A DNA stretch of 64,000 nucleotides from Dinochytrium kinnereticum (lineage: Eukaryota > Chytridiomycota > Chytridiomycetes > Chytridiales > Chytridiaceae). This document shows positions 1-10,884 of the stretch, piece by piece. Made by a program: the position numbers and the translations under genes. The notes beneath the pieces were generated by a model, which worked only from the letters and a program-made list of their open reading frames with translations, did no database searches and was not told where the DNA came from. The first letter of the stretch is position 1. Each line of letters starts with the position of its first letter. Where the stretch lies: positions 29,366-93,365 of the forward strand of contig JADGJT010000038.1 of the NCBI GenBank assembly GCA_027604005.1. Reading direction: 5' to 3'.

Positions 1-820
1 ATGGAGGAGTCTGGCATGATTTTGAACTTACATGGGGAGATCCCAAGCGACCCGGAGAACGTAATTCTCTTTATAATTCATCTGCTAACATATATCTCAG
101 GATGTTTGCGTTCTCAACGCTGAGGAGAGGTTCTTGTCTCATTTGCAAGAACTTCACAAGGACTTCCCTAACCTTCGCATCGTTCTTGAGCATGCCACCA
201 CTAAAGCCGCTGTGGATATGGTAGATACTTTGAACTGGTTTTCCGCGTTCTGAAAGTCTTTTCAGGTCAAATCCCTGGGCCCAACTGTTGGATGCACCAT
301 TACCATTCACCATCTCACACTTGTGGTTGACGACTGGGCTGGGCAATGCCACAACTTCTGCAAGCCGGTCGCCAAATTCCCTCATGATCGTGAAGCTCTC
401 CGCAGCGTTGTCCGAGAAGGTGAAATGCCATTCTGGCAGCCGAAATCATATCTAACCATCATTTAAGGTCATCCCAAATTCTTCCTGGGGACCGACTCGG
501 CACCTCATCCTCGTCACACTAAGGAAACTGCCGTTGGCGCTGCGGGTGTTTTTACTGGATTCCAGACAGTGCAATACCTCGCCCACGTCCTTGACTCTTT
601 CGGAGCTCTAGGGGCGCTAAAGGCATTTGCCTGTGAAAATGGGAGGAAATTCTACGGGATGACGGAGCTGGCGTCGGCCTCTCAAACCTGCACCCTGACA
701 CGCGCGGATTTCGGGGTTCCTAAGGAGTTCACCTTCACAGACGACGAGGGCAACGCCCGCACCCTCGTCCCTTTTATGGCTGGGAAGCCGCTTGCGTTTT
801 CACTCTCACTCACCCACTGA
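1..820 (+). CDS. URA4: Dihydroorotase, C-terminal part (5' end outside window)
   Basis: This is the C-terminal part of a class II dihydroorotase, the pyrimidine-synthesis enzyme that closes carbamoyl-aspartate to dihydroorotate. Four exons are seen: 1-60, 101-220, 266-419 and 468-820, separated by GT-AG introns of 40-48 bp, giving 228 residues. Motifs of the family are in order: NLHGE (metal-ligand His), LEHATT (second metal-binding His) and [13 protein letters not shown] (catalytic Asp and substrate-binding His). The family is usually about 350 residues, so roughly the first third is missing upstream. The ATG at position 1 is an internal methionine, not the true start. The function is very secure; the symbol follows yeast usage. 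Confidence 0.95.
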
Positions 821-1126
821 AACTGTCAGTAAATAGTGCTCCCGTTTTCCAAACTGGCACCATCTTTGTGGATGACGTTGGAAGCCCCTTAGGCCTCATG
901 AGATGGAGTCTGTTTGTATTGGGCAAAACCGTTATTCATGTACTTGCCGGTGCAAATGGCGATAAAGTCCGGCTATTTATGTGTGGGAAAAGCAGAAGCG
1001 CGAGTTTAGTTCCAGCCAATACATCAGTCAGATGTGCAGGTACGCAGTACTCTCCTTGGGCACTCTCGGGAGCGAAGGATTTCATTGTATAAGCTGTGGG
1101 CAAAATAAGCTGACAATTCGGACGGA
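821..1126. other. Intergenic, URA4 3' flank and CHK1 promoter
   Basis: About 306 bp lie between the dihydroorotase stop and the CHK1 start. Short open frames run through it on both strands, overlap each other and resemble nothing, so I do not call a gene. It should hold the URA4 terminator and the CHK1 promoter, but I see no distinct motif. Confidence 0.6.
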
Positions 1127-3424
1127 ATGCTCGCGCATGAAGATTGGAGTCCAGACCCAATGAGGCTGTTTGGCTTCAAGCTGGGCAATGTGATCGGCGA
1201 AGGGGCTAATGCGTGGTAAGGGATCGCTGAAATAGATGGGATACTCGTGCTTATACTCTGGGCAGTGTTCGACTGGCCTGTCATGCAGAGTCGGGGGAGG
1301 TAGTCGCTGTGAAAGTTGTCTATAAAGATCCGAAGAGACCCGACATTGGAAAGTCACTGCGGAAGGAGGCGACCATTCACAAATCAGTAGCCCATCCCAA
1401 CACCATATCGCTGTATGCCATGTCTGAGGACGAGCTGGCTTATTATCTAATTATGGAATACGGGGCTGGTGGTGAATTGTTTGACCGAATAGGTTCCGAT
1501 CACCCTTGTAATTCTACATTTTAATATGCTTTAGCACCTGATGTGGGCGTTGGAGAAAACTTGGCTCATTTTTACTTCCGGCAGCTGGTTGCGGGAATGG
1601 TTTGAGAATCATCGAATCAATTCTATTTTCTTAATCTGTTTCTTGCGAAAGGCCCATCTGCATGCATGTGGTATTGCCCACAGAGATTTGAAGCCAGAGG
1701 TTTGTACCTTCATTCATGTATACTATATAACATTAACTGACCAATATCATTAGAATATCCTGTTGGATGAATATGGTATTTATTGCTTAATCACAGCCAG
1801 TTAAGCATTTGGAAGGAAACCTAAAGATATCGGATTTCGGACTGGCAACAGTATTTAGGCACAAAGGGGTTGTTCGTTCACTCACAACTCCATGCGGTTC
1901 GGCGCCTTATGTCGCTCCCGAGGTCTTGCATATTTAATACCGATGCTTTCGCTTCAGATACTCTTTAATACTCAAACTGCATTTTCCCTGAGCAGATTTA
2001 TCAGGGCCAATATGAGGGTGAGCAGGTAGATATATGGTCATCCGGAATCATCCTTTACGCTCTCTTAGCTGGAAGTAAGCTCGATAACTTTCCATAATAC
2101 CATTCTAACATCTTTCAGATACCCCTTGGGCTGAACCAACGAAGAACGATCCCGAATTCTCTCAATACCTCGTCTGCTATCCAAACAACCTCAACTACGA
2201 CCCCTGGACGCGCCTCTCACGGCCAGTTCTTCGTGAGTATTCGCGAACAGTTTTAGAAAGCTGACAGAAAGAAAACATTAAAGGCTTACTGCTATCGATA
2301 TTGAATGTGGATACATCAAGGAGATATAAATTAAAAAAAATTGAGGCGGACCCGTGGTTTTGCAGGTATGGACCACGAATTGTTCATTGTTGAGGGGAAG
2401 TGTTTAATAGCTGGATACGAAAACAGGCCGAATGCGATTCTATCGAGCGACGGTCTTTGTAAAGATACGATTGCATTGGCGGAAATGATGAAAAGTCAAA
2501 TGTACTCTAGCCAGGAGCAACCTACCGACTCGGATGCGCATATGTTTGTATCTCTTGTTTTATTCTGTTGGTTGCTTGCGGTTTCTTTTAAATAATTGAA
2601 AAGGCTGACTCTTCTCTGGCTTCAAGGATATCATACTCCCAACCTGAGGTTATGTTCTCTGAGCCAATGTCGCAGCAGGCATTCTCGCAGTCTGCAGTTC
2701 AGAGGAACGTCTTTTCGTTCTCGCAGCCTATAGCTGAGAACGCGATAGATGAAGAGATGGTTGAGGACAAAAGAAGTGATCCAACTTTGGTGCGTTCGGA
2801 TTTTCTTTTTGTCCTTTCGTAGAAACTGGCTACCTGGGTTGCTTATTCATTGTTCCGACTGTTTGCAATAGTCTCAGGTTCAGCGCCAAGGGTTCGTTGA
2901 TCTTTTCCCTTCAAATGGAATCACGCGATTCTATTGTAGCCTGGAATCCTTCAACATATTTCAACGCCTTTGCTCGACCCTTACGGACTTTGTGGTTCCT
3001 TACAAGATTAATCGAAACCTAATGCAGGTTCGTTCCAACTCCATTTAAGCATATCATTAATCCTTGTGACTTGCTTACCATCCCTTCTTTTGGACTTTTT
3101 AATGATCGCAAAGATTGTCTTTAGCACAGTCGATAAGAGAAAGTGCCCACTAAATGGGGAGATTCGCATCCAGCCCGCTACGGATGATGTCAGCCTAGTG
3201 GTATTTCGAAAGAGCAAGGTTTGATTTCCGTCTTTCAAGTACACCCCATGCTAACTACTACAATCTTAAGGGCGATCCTATCGAATTTAAGCGGTTCGTA
3301 TTGTCCACATTCCGTACTGCTTGTTTTCTCTATTTGGATCTGAAGTTCTAACCTAACCTTCAACGGACTCAGATTCTACAAAGCCATTCTGGAAACCTGT
3401 GAAGATGTGATCGTCAGACTGTAG
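1127..3424 (+). CDS. CHK1: Checkpoint kinase Chk1 (Ser/Thr kinase with C-terminal KA1-like domain)
   Basis: Multi-exon gene for the DNA-damage checkpoint kinase Chk1, which is activated by ATR/Mec1 and delays mitosis. The start at 1127 gives a short leader and then the glycine loop (GEGANACVRL), split by an intron at 1216-1265. Next come the catalytic lysine in [22 protein letters not shown], the DFG loop ([13 protein letters not shown]), [10 protein letters not shown] and the Chk1-typical [11 protein letters not shown]. The linker after the kinase domain reads [14 protein letters not shown], as in other Chk1 proteins. It is followed by an SQ-rich segment (about 2630-2890) and a C-terminal KA1-like region with [16 protein letters not shown] and [16 protein letters not shown]. 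There are about ten short introns; exact ends of a few in the middle are uncertain. It converges with BZZ1. A degraded copy of its 3' end appears to lie downstream. Confidence 0.93.
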
Positions 3425-3480
3425 ATATGTGGAGACTTTTGGCTTTCCAATTTTTTCTTAAACCATGATATATTTAATAA

Positions 3481-3515
3481 TAAGTCATTCTAATAAACCA
3501 TAAAGAGAAGAATTA
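3481..3515. repeat. Imperfect direct repeat, copy A (CHK1 3' flank)
   Basis: About 35 bp starting TAAGTCATTCTAAT, lying 57 bp after the CHK1 stop. It recurs at 4109-4142 with about three substitutions and one indel. It lies in the same position relative to the CHK1 end as copy B does relative to the CHK1-like relic. Confidence 0.75.
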
Positions 3516-3786
3516 TAAAACGCAGAGATATCATGCTCCTTGGCTTGGAGAGAAATAAAAATGAATTGGGTTGTATTTGACTGTGTTGCTTTCAGGACTG
3601 AAAACTCGAAAGTGAAAAGGTATGGAGAGTGTGGAAGGGCTTTAATTGGGCTGTAGTGCACTGTAAACACTATCTTGACTTCCGCTTGGCATCTATCAAA
3701 GACAAGGAGGATCATGAAGCTGCGCTCAAGTAGCTTATGGCTGGTGCGTTTGTGACATTGAATATATGGAAAATGGAGTTTAATTA

Positions 3787-4142
3787 TGCAGGTCTTAATC
3801 GGATGTACTTAATTCTATTAATGTCACAACTATAGTGGTTTCATGGGTCAGCTTTCTTTAGAATCATTCTCCTTAAATTCATATCCATCCCTTTATACTC
3901 TTAGAGACTCTCCTTCCGCTCATAAAACACCCGTCATGTATTTGACAGGCATACCGTGGGTTTTGTCCAGCTGACACACGTAAAACAAGCCAAAATGCCA
4001 ACCCGTTATGAATCCAGAATTCACAAAAGCAATTCTGACGCCTGCAGAGACGTGATATTGTAGACTTTGTCTTTTGATTTTTCGGAAATATTTTATGTAT
4101 TCAAAAAGTAAGTCATTCTAATGAACCATGAAGACAAGATTA
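3787..4142 (+). pseudogene. Possible degraded duplicate of the CHK1 3' end
   Basis: Sequence here lines up by eye with the CHK1 tail at a roughly constant offset of about 630-645 bp. Near 3787 the frame has Cys then N-x-V-T around 'AGTGGT', matching the CHK1 segment at 3144-3201. At 4016-4065 it matches the last coding exon (CHK1 'ATTCTACAAAGCCATTCTG' against 'AATTCACAAAAGCAATTCTG'). At 4109-4142 it matches the CHK1 3' flank. Stops and indels break any frame. The middle part is poorly conserved. The downstream repeat is convincing; the coding part is plausible but was judged by eye only. Confidence 0.45.
4109..4142. repeat. Imperfect direct repeat, copy B
   Basis: Second copy of the 35-bp element at 3481-3515, 628 bp away in the same orientation. 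Confidence 0.75.
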
Positions 4143-4244
4143 AAAAAAAGAAAAGGTAGAGACGTTCTGTCTCAATGGAAAGTAGAAACAGTCGCGAGAG
4201 AATAGGTAATGAACGGTAGCAGAAAATCCCCGCAGTTTTTGTCA

Positions 4245-7200
4245 TTAAGCATCGCTTCGGTTCAAATATGCGGATGGGACCAAGCCTTCTCTCATACCAT
4301 CGTGTACAGTGACCCATCCGGAACCGTCATCTGTTTGAAGTGAAGGAAAAAAAGTTAGTTATTGAACAAATCATCCGATTTTCTTTTTCCTTTCTTTTTT
4401 TTTTTCTTTTTTTTTTGAAGAAGAAGAAGAAGAAGAAGAAGAAGAAGAAGAAGAAGAAAAAGGTAACCAACCCTCTTCAAGTATAAATAGATCCTGCCCA
4501 GCTTTCATGGATATCTCATCTTCTCCTTGCTCTTTATAATCAAACAGTGCTCTCTGCAAACCAACAAAAAGAATTTTTCAAAGAAAATAGTTAAAAATCA
4601 TTCAAGTCAACGCCCAAACGGAAACTCACAGCCTTCGCACAAATCACCCCATCAGCCCCCTTACTCGTTCCACCGCCGCCACCCCTCTCCATCTCCTCAG
4701 CAGTTGGCGCGGAAGGCTCAACAAGCGACAAACGCTCCACCCCTACAACAACGGACGGCACCACCCCACCCACCTCCCCAATCTCCATCCCCAAGCTACA
4801 CTCATGAAACACCTCCACATCCGCCAACGTGGCATTCGAATCCCTCGGTCCAGCATCTTCATCGACCTTGACGGAGTCCATCATGGCGGATGCCACGCAG
4901 AGTGGTGACACTATTGTGGGGGTCGCGTCGATTTCTTTGGCGATTGGGAGCGAGGGGGTCGTGGTTATGATTGTTGGTAGGGGTGGAGTGGTGAGTGTGA
5001 TTGTTGGGGGGAGAGTTGGGGCAGGGTTTACTTGAGGGGGTTGGGGGTGAGGTTCGAGGGGAGTTGGGGGTAGTGGGAGGGGGTGATGGGGAGCAGGTTG
5101 TGAGGTGGGTGGAGATTTTATGGCAATGTAGGCGGTGGGGACTAGACCACAGCGGTCACCGCAGAGAACCTTAAGACGGGAATTTAAAGTTAGTTTTTGG
5201 TTGCCTATTTGTCACGTAAACTTTCGTCCCTCACCTTTGTCCAGCCACTTCCATCATCTGAAGCACGAGGGTTGGAAATAAAAGGTGTCAGCTTCGTTCT
5301 TTGTATTCTCTTTGGAGGGCATGGGAAGGGGAGCGTGCTTTTTTTTTGAATGGTAAACTTGCCTGTCTCTATCACTGACACGGCCTCTCCCTCCGTCACG
5401 GCAATCTCATCCTCTGGAGCGTCACTGGGGGGTTCATAATCGTACATAACTGTCGCAAGTGATCCAACGGTGGCTTCTCCTACGCATTCGAGATGAACTG
5501 TGTGTAAGGAACAAGGCAATCCCCATATTTTTTTTAGTCTCGAAAAGAGTGAATGAGCAAAAAATAAACTAATGAATCTCATGCTTGAGAAATATGTATA
5601 GGTATAAAAAAAGGAAAGGGGGGGTAGCCAAGTATCAAGCTGGGCTGCATAGCTTTTTCGGACCCCTCACCTGGCCGTGATATAGTTGGTGTGGCAGACC
5701 GATTCGAGGCAAGTGATTTGGGTCGGCCAGATCTAGATCTACTCATCCTAACCCCCGTACAAGTTGATGGGATCTTCATCTCGCATTTCACGTGAGCGCT
5801 GAACCCACTGCACAAACCAAAACGAAAAGAAAAAAGAGAAAATTGAAGAAAAAGCATTTAACCTTCAACATGAGGGGTAAAGAAAAGAACGGTAGCCAAA
5901 GTAAAGAATATCTCATACCATTCTACGCAGATTTATGAAATAGGTGGTTATCATAAATCACGATGATTGTTCATGAAGTGAGTGATTAAGTACGGGAAAG
6001 AGAGGAACGCAAAAAGTGCAAATTAAAAATATACCTTTACACCAAAGCCCCGTTTTAGCAACCCCCCATATCGTCTGCCGACATTGATCACATGTAGTTG
6101 GGATAGCAAAAGCTGTTGTTTTGAATGAATGAAATCGGTCTGTAGGACATTCATCTAGTTTTCGCAAATCGTAATAAAAAAATAAGCGGTTACTGTTAGT
6201 AAAAAAACAAACCAAGAAGACGTTTAAAAACGATCCCCATAATGGAGTTGATGTATGAAAATTTCTAACCTCCGACATTGGCCACGATGCAGTCAATATT
6301 GGTTTTGAGTTTTGTCCGTGTGTTCATAAGGAGGGTCAGCTCTCTATTGACTTCGAGGATATTCTGCGGTTGGACGTGGCAAAGAAATAAATAAATAAAG
6401 TGCATTTCAAACTTAAGAAACAAGAGAAGAGAAAAAAAACAAACAACAACAACAAAAAAAAATTATTATCACCTCCTTAACCTCAAAAGCATCCCCCTGA
6501 GCCGGATTCTTAACATAAGCCTCCATCAAAACCCTCATCCCCTCCACCCCCCTCAACCTAACCGCAACCTCCTGATCCAACTTTCCAACCGCCGCCCTCA
6601 ACCTCCTCAACCGATTAATCAAAAAAACCTTTGAATCCTCATCCCTCAACATCCCCGCCTTCTCCCTCCACATCATGCTCGGCACAAACACAAAGTCCGG
6701 CGGCTGACTCGACAAGGGCAACGGAGGCGCTTCCATAACGCCATCACTCCCCGATTGCTCTTGACGAAGGGAGAACCAGAATTGGGGGCCGCGTGGGTCT
6801 GCGTCGATCTTTGGGTCGATTTGAGTGATGGTGGTCGTCAGGGAGTTGGTGTGCTTTGTGCAGGTTTCGAGAAAGTGTGTTTCTTCGTCCGAGTAGGAGG
6901 TCCAGATGCTTTTTAGCCCTTGAATGGTGGATTCCGCGAGTTCTTGCATGTCCTGATGAGAAGTTGTGGTTGTTTTTGTTTTTTTTTTGTTGGTTTTTTT
7001 GGACGGTGTGAAGTGGGATGTCGGTTGGTTGGGTTCATAATGTAGTTTGTTTTTTTTTGGATGGTGAAGGGAAAAGGATGTTGTTTTTCAAAATGAGAAA
7101 AGAAACTGCGAATAACTTGAGTATGAATACCCACCTTAAGCAACTGCGGAAGATCATTCATATAGTACTTCTTCTTAATCGCATTCGCCATATCAATCGC

Positions 7201-8611
7201 AAGAACATAAAGATTCTAAACCACCACCGCATCCAGTCCCCCAAAACAACAACAACAAAAAAAAAACGCCCAAAAAATCAGCCATCCACAGCTCAAATAA
7301 AAACACAAACAACAAAACGACCCACCTTTGCATTGTTCAAATCCAAAGTTTCATCCTGCCAAGCTTTCTTAAACCTCTCCTTACTCTTCGCATCTGAAGT
7401 CCGATCATGTTTCGCCTTCAACCCTTCAACAGAATCACAAGCATCATCATAAATCTTCTTGGCCTTATCCTTCTCTGCATAAAATTTGTCGCGCTCCGTC
7501 ACAAGTTTCTGAGAGAACAGGATGTGCTGGGATTTATTTTTTTTTTTTAGTTTTTTTTTTTCCAACCCTCCCCCCCACCTATCAGTCAAATGGAAGAAGA
7601 GACTGGCCAAAGGAAGGGATGAAAACAAATACCTTTTTCCGTCCTTCCTCGCGTTTCGTGGAAAGAGTTTTGAGACGCTCGGATATGCTTTGGGACAAGG
7701 TGTTGGAAAGCGTCAAGTGAGCTCTCGCACGATTTTCAGTGCTAAGAAGAATGGCCCCCCAAGCTCGTTCAGTGGTTGTCGAAAGCCTGTTCAAAACCAA
7801 AACCAAAAGACAAAAAAAAGAAGGTTAAAAGCATAACCCCAAAAACCAGAACACGTCAAACTCAACACCCAAAACCAAAACCATCACCAACAATAAAAAA
7901 AAGCAAAAAACAAACAAAAAACAAAAAAAAAACCTCACCCATCCAAAACCTCCACACCCCCAACCCCAACCTCCCCGTCCCCTCCCTCCCCACTCTCCCC
8001 CTTCTCCCCCTCCCCCTCCTCCCCCTCCCCTTCCTTCAACCCTCTCCCCACCCCACCACCTCCACAACTCGTAGCAGTAGGCGGCGGCGGCGCTCCACTC
8101 CTCCTCTCCCTTCGATGCGCATGTCGTCTAGCAAGGCTCTCAAGCTTCCTAGCAAACTCCTTCTCAAGGTCCGCTCGCTCCTTCACAAAGTCTCGAACGT
8201 CGGAGAGAAATGTGATGCAATGTTGCTGTTTTTTTTTCGCAGATAAAAAAGAGAGAGGACGTTTTTGGTTAGATGAAAGAAGGATCTTTCTCTTTGTGTT
8301 TTTTTGGGTCTCTCTCTCTGATGTGTTGGCAGGTGGTGGTGGGATGGCTCTCTCCAAACAAAACAAAAAAACAAAACAAAACAAAAAAACAAAAGACAAA
8401 CGCAACCCAACCAATCCCTCATACAACGGGAAAGCACTGCTCTCATTACCAGATGCGCGTCCATCCACTTCTCAGGCCCCAACCCCGCAGCAGCCGCAGA
8501 AGCGTGATGGAGATGATGGTGATGGTGATGGTGATGGTGCTGCCCATGAATCATCCTCGCAAGGGTGGGAGCAGCAGCCGCAGTAGAGGAGGAGGCAGGT
8601 CCCGGCGACAT
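4245..8611 (-). CDS. BZZ1: BZZ1-like F-BAR / C1 / double SH3 protein
   Basis: Membrane-bending adaptor that links endocytic sites to actin nucleation through Las17/WASP (known for the family). Fifteen exons can be joined: 8611-8450, 8225-7939, 7786-7633, 7508-7326, 7215-7135, 6952-6473, 6363-6270, 6154-6035, 5922-5919, 5807-5671, 5479-5363, 5257-5235, 5169-4630, 4553-4472, 4330-4245. They total 850 codons (849 residues). The F-BAR region runs from WMDAHLQHCITFLSDV with VRDFVKERADLEKEFARKL onward. The C1 zinc finger runs from HSF to CDQC, IWG, CKECGF and HVKC. SH3-1 contains VMYDYEP and GSGWTKV; SH3-2 contains RALFDYKEQGEDEIS and ends GLVPSAYLN. Odd points are an N-terminal run of nine His, a 4-nt micro-exon inside the C1 domain, a GC-AG intron in SH3-1 and a GAA microsatellite in the last intron. 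A Pro-rich, acidic linker joins the SH3 domains. Confidence 0.93.
4417..4458. repeat. (GAA)n microsatellite in BZZ1 intron
   Basis: About 14 GAA units on the plus strand, next to a T-rich run. On the minus (sense) strand this lies in the last BZZ1 intron (4471-4331). It could vary in length between isolates. Confidence 0.9.
5361..5362 (-). other. GC donor of a GC-AG intron in BZZ1
   Basis: The intron from 5362 down to 5258 has the donor CAG|GCAAGT, the usual form of a GC-AG intron, and the acceptor CTTCAG. Splicing here joins VIET to DDGSGWTKV inside the first SH3 domain, which is what the fold needs. No GT donor nearby gives the right frame. Confidence 0.8.
5919..5922 (-). other. Candidate 4-nt micro-exon (AATG) in BZZ1
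   Basis: On the minus strand the sequence reads GCGTAG|AATG|GTATGAG. The exon before ends in AAA-G and the exon after begins TGGGTTC. Including AATG gives CKECGFSAHVKC, the CxxC-G-x3-H-x2-C pattern of a C1 zinc finger. Skipping it gives an early TGA seven codons on. The whole 850-codon model is in frame only with it. Confidence 0.75.
8480..8560 (-). repeat. CAT/CAC repeat coding for a poly-His tract
   Basis: A run of CAT/CAC codons in BZZ1 exon 1 encodes nine consecutive His, then LHH, within a low-complexity leader of Ala, Ser and Pro that precedes the F-BAR domain. Confidence 0.85.
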
Positions 8612-9224
8612 CCAGCAGGTGTCGTTCGTTGTCGTCAGTCAGGTAAGCAAAGCGGATGGTGGTGTTCTGGCCTTGTCAGCAAACCCAATAGCACAAGTTG
8701 TTGTGTTTGTCGCCCCAACAGAAGCTGTGGACAAACACAGAGAAAATCTGGCAGATATTTCCAAAAAAAATAGGTCACTGTCCTCAAAAATGAACATGAG
8801 ATTTGCAAATTTGAGTTTTGCGAAAACTCTCTATGGAATATTAATCATTATTGTAAACGATATATTTCTTATAATCATGGGGCAACGCGCATCTTCTTCT
8901 CTACTATTTCAGTTTTCAGTTTATTCAGAGAAACAAACAAGAGGGAGGGATGCAGGTTGCCTCAAAACGCAAATGATCCCGAAGATACAGAACTTTAACA
9001 AAAAGAGGGAACAAATAATAAAAAAATAAGGGAAACGAGCGGCAAATTCAACCGGCTTCAATCAAAAAAAAAAAGAGTGGTGAAGGGGAAAGGGCACTAC
9101 TTGGCTTTTGTGGAAAAATTGATGTGCTATTCGATGTAAGGTCGGCGAAAGGCGAGGGAAAAGGTCGGAGAAAAAGAGGGACGGTGTGGGCGAAGGAAAT
9201 GAGGGGGAAAGGGTCTAAGAACAC
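8612..9224. other. Intergenic, BZZ1 promoter and SAM synthetase 3' flank
   Basis: About 610 bp between two minus-strand genes. The right part should be the SAM synthetase 3' UTR; the left part should be the BZZ1 promoter. Open frames on the plus strand here are short and purine-biased and match nothing I recognise. Confidence 0.55.
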
Positions 9225-10884
9225 TTAGAACTTGAGGGGCTTGGGCTGCTCCCAGGCGAACTGGGACCTGCCAAAGTGACCGTAGGCGGCGGTGTCACGG
9301 TAGATGGGCTTGAAGAGGTCGAGCTCCTTGACGATGACTCCGGGCCTCATGTCGAAGTTCTTGCTGACAATCTCGAGGATCTCAGCGTTCGACTTGGTAC
9401 CAGTGCCGTAGGTGTCGACGAAGATCGAGGTGGGCTGAGCGATACCAATGGCGTACGAGAGCTGGACAAGGCAACGCTTGGCAAGGCCGGCGGCGACAAT
9501 GGACTTGGCAACCCATCGACCAGCGTAGGCAGCGGAACGGTCAACCTTGGACCAGTCCTTTCCAGAGAAAGCACCACCACCGTGGGCTCCCCAACCACCG
9601 TAGGTGTCGACAATGATCTTACGACCAGTAACACCGGCATCACCCTGGGGTCCACCAATGATGAACCTGCCAGAGGGCTGGAGATGGTAGATAGTCTTGT
9701 CGTCAAGGTACTTGGCAGGGACAACGGCCTTGATAACCTTCTCGTGGAGCTCCTTCTTGATGGTCTCGTTGTCAACATCCTCAGAGTGCTGGGTGGAGAT
9801 GACAATGGTGTGGACACGCTTGGGGGTGGTGACGCCGTTGACGAGCTCGTACTCGACAGTGACCTGGGTCTTGGAGTCAGGGCGGAGCCAGGGGTGGGTG
9901 GTGCGGCGGAGCTCAGACATCTTGGAGTTGAGCTGGTGGGCAAGCATGATGGTGAGGGGCATCAGCTCGGGGGTCTCGTCGGTGGCGTATCCGAACATGA
10001 TACCCTGTTATCGCGTACATGTTGGAGGTTAGCGTCAGCAAATGAGGACCATTTCAGGGTGCCAAACGGGTTGTGCAACGCCAGGAAAAAAAAGCCCCGA
10101 AATCAATTTCCGAACACGGCGTGAGAAAAAAAGACAATATGCAGCTTCTCGAACACCAGCTCCCTCCAGAGCGCACGCGTAGCCGTGTGCTTGAAGGGGA
10201 TCACTGTGTCATCCTTCAACTCCTCAGCATATTCGTCCTCACCGTGATCTTCCATCGTTCAAGGGCCCAAGGAAACAAAAAAAAAAAGAACGCTCTCAAA
10301 GAAAGATGAAAGGAAAGCAAACAAACGTAAACAAACCTGGTCACCGGCACCAATCTTCTCAATGTCGAAACCCTCCTGAACGAGACCGCCAGCGATATCA
10401 GGGGACTGCTGCTCAATGGCAACAAGGACGTTGCAGGTCTTGTAGTCGAAGCCCTTGGAAGAGTCGTCGTACCCAATCTTCTTGATGGTCTCACGGATGA
10501 TCTTCTGGTAGTCAAGGGTGGCCTTGGTGGTGATCTCACCGAGAACCATGATCATACCAGTCTTGGTGGCGGTCTCGCAGGCAACACGGGAGAGGGGGTC
10601 CTCCTTGAGGCAGGCATCGAGGATGGCGTCAGAGACCTGGTCGCAGATCTTGTCTGTGAAGGAGCACATGATTTAGCCTTTCTTCAGTGTGGGGTGGGTG
10701 GGCGTGGACAGGTAAAAGAACAGCAATGCATGCATGCCTGCCTGCATGCATGATCGCACACAGACAGCCAGAGGGAAGGGGGAGGGAGGGAGGGAGGGAG
10801 GCAGGGACGGCAATGCTAACCAGGGTGTCCCTCGCCGACAGACTCGGAGGTGAAGAGGAAGGTCTCAGGAACGGTCTGGGTCAT
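9225..10884 (-). CDS. SAM2: S-adenosylmethionine synthetase
   Basis: Makes S-adenosylmethionine from methionine and ATP in the cytosol. Three exons, 10884-10821, 10653-10337 and 10004-9225, give 386 residues, the normal family length. The N-terminus [27 protein letters not shown] contains the conserved ESV-x-EGHPDK motif, cut by intron 1 inside [18 protein letters not shown] (the ATP-binding signature) spans intron 2. [18 protein letters not shown], the second signature, is intact. The codons are strongly GC3-biased compared with neighbours, as expected for a highly expressed gene, which is why long open frames also appear antisense. The product is certain; the yeast symbol is a convention and SAM1 would fit as well. 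Confidence 0.97.

Larger units (their letters stand above)
3425..4244. other. Convergent intergenic region CHK1/BZZ1
   Basis: This 820-bp stretch lies between two convergent genes. It holds the 3' flanks of both and a direct repeat. The second copy of the repeat sits next to sequence resembling the last CHK1 exons (listed separately). No intact open frame here looks like a gene. Confidence 0.6.

Noticed and set aside
868..1092. Open frame between URA4 and CHK1 on the plus strand
   Set aside because: Overlaps several other open frames, resembles nothing, and sits where a promoter is expected.
4371..4559. Minus-strand frame ending in a poly-Ser/Lys run
   Set aside because: The poly-Ser part is the GAA microsatellite in the last BZZ1 intron; only the first part is the coding exon for SH3-2.
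9276..10124. Long plus-strand open frame (282 codons) with Gly/Val/Leu/Asp-rich product
   Set aside because: It is antisense to the highly biased SAM synthetase gene. Strong codon bias often opens antisense frames, and the product has no domain.
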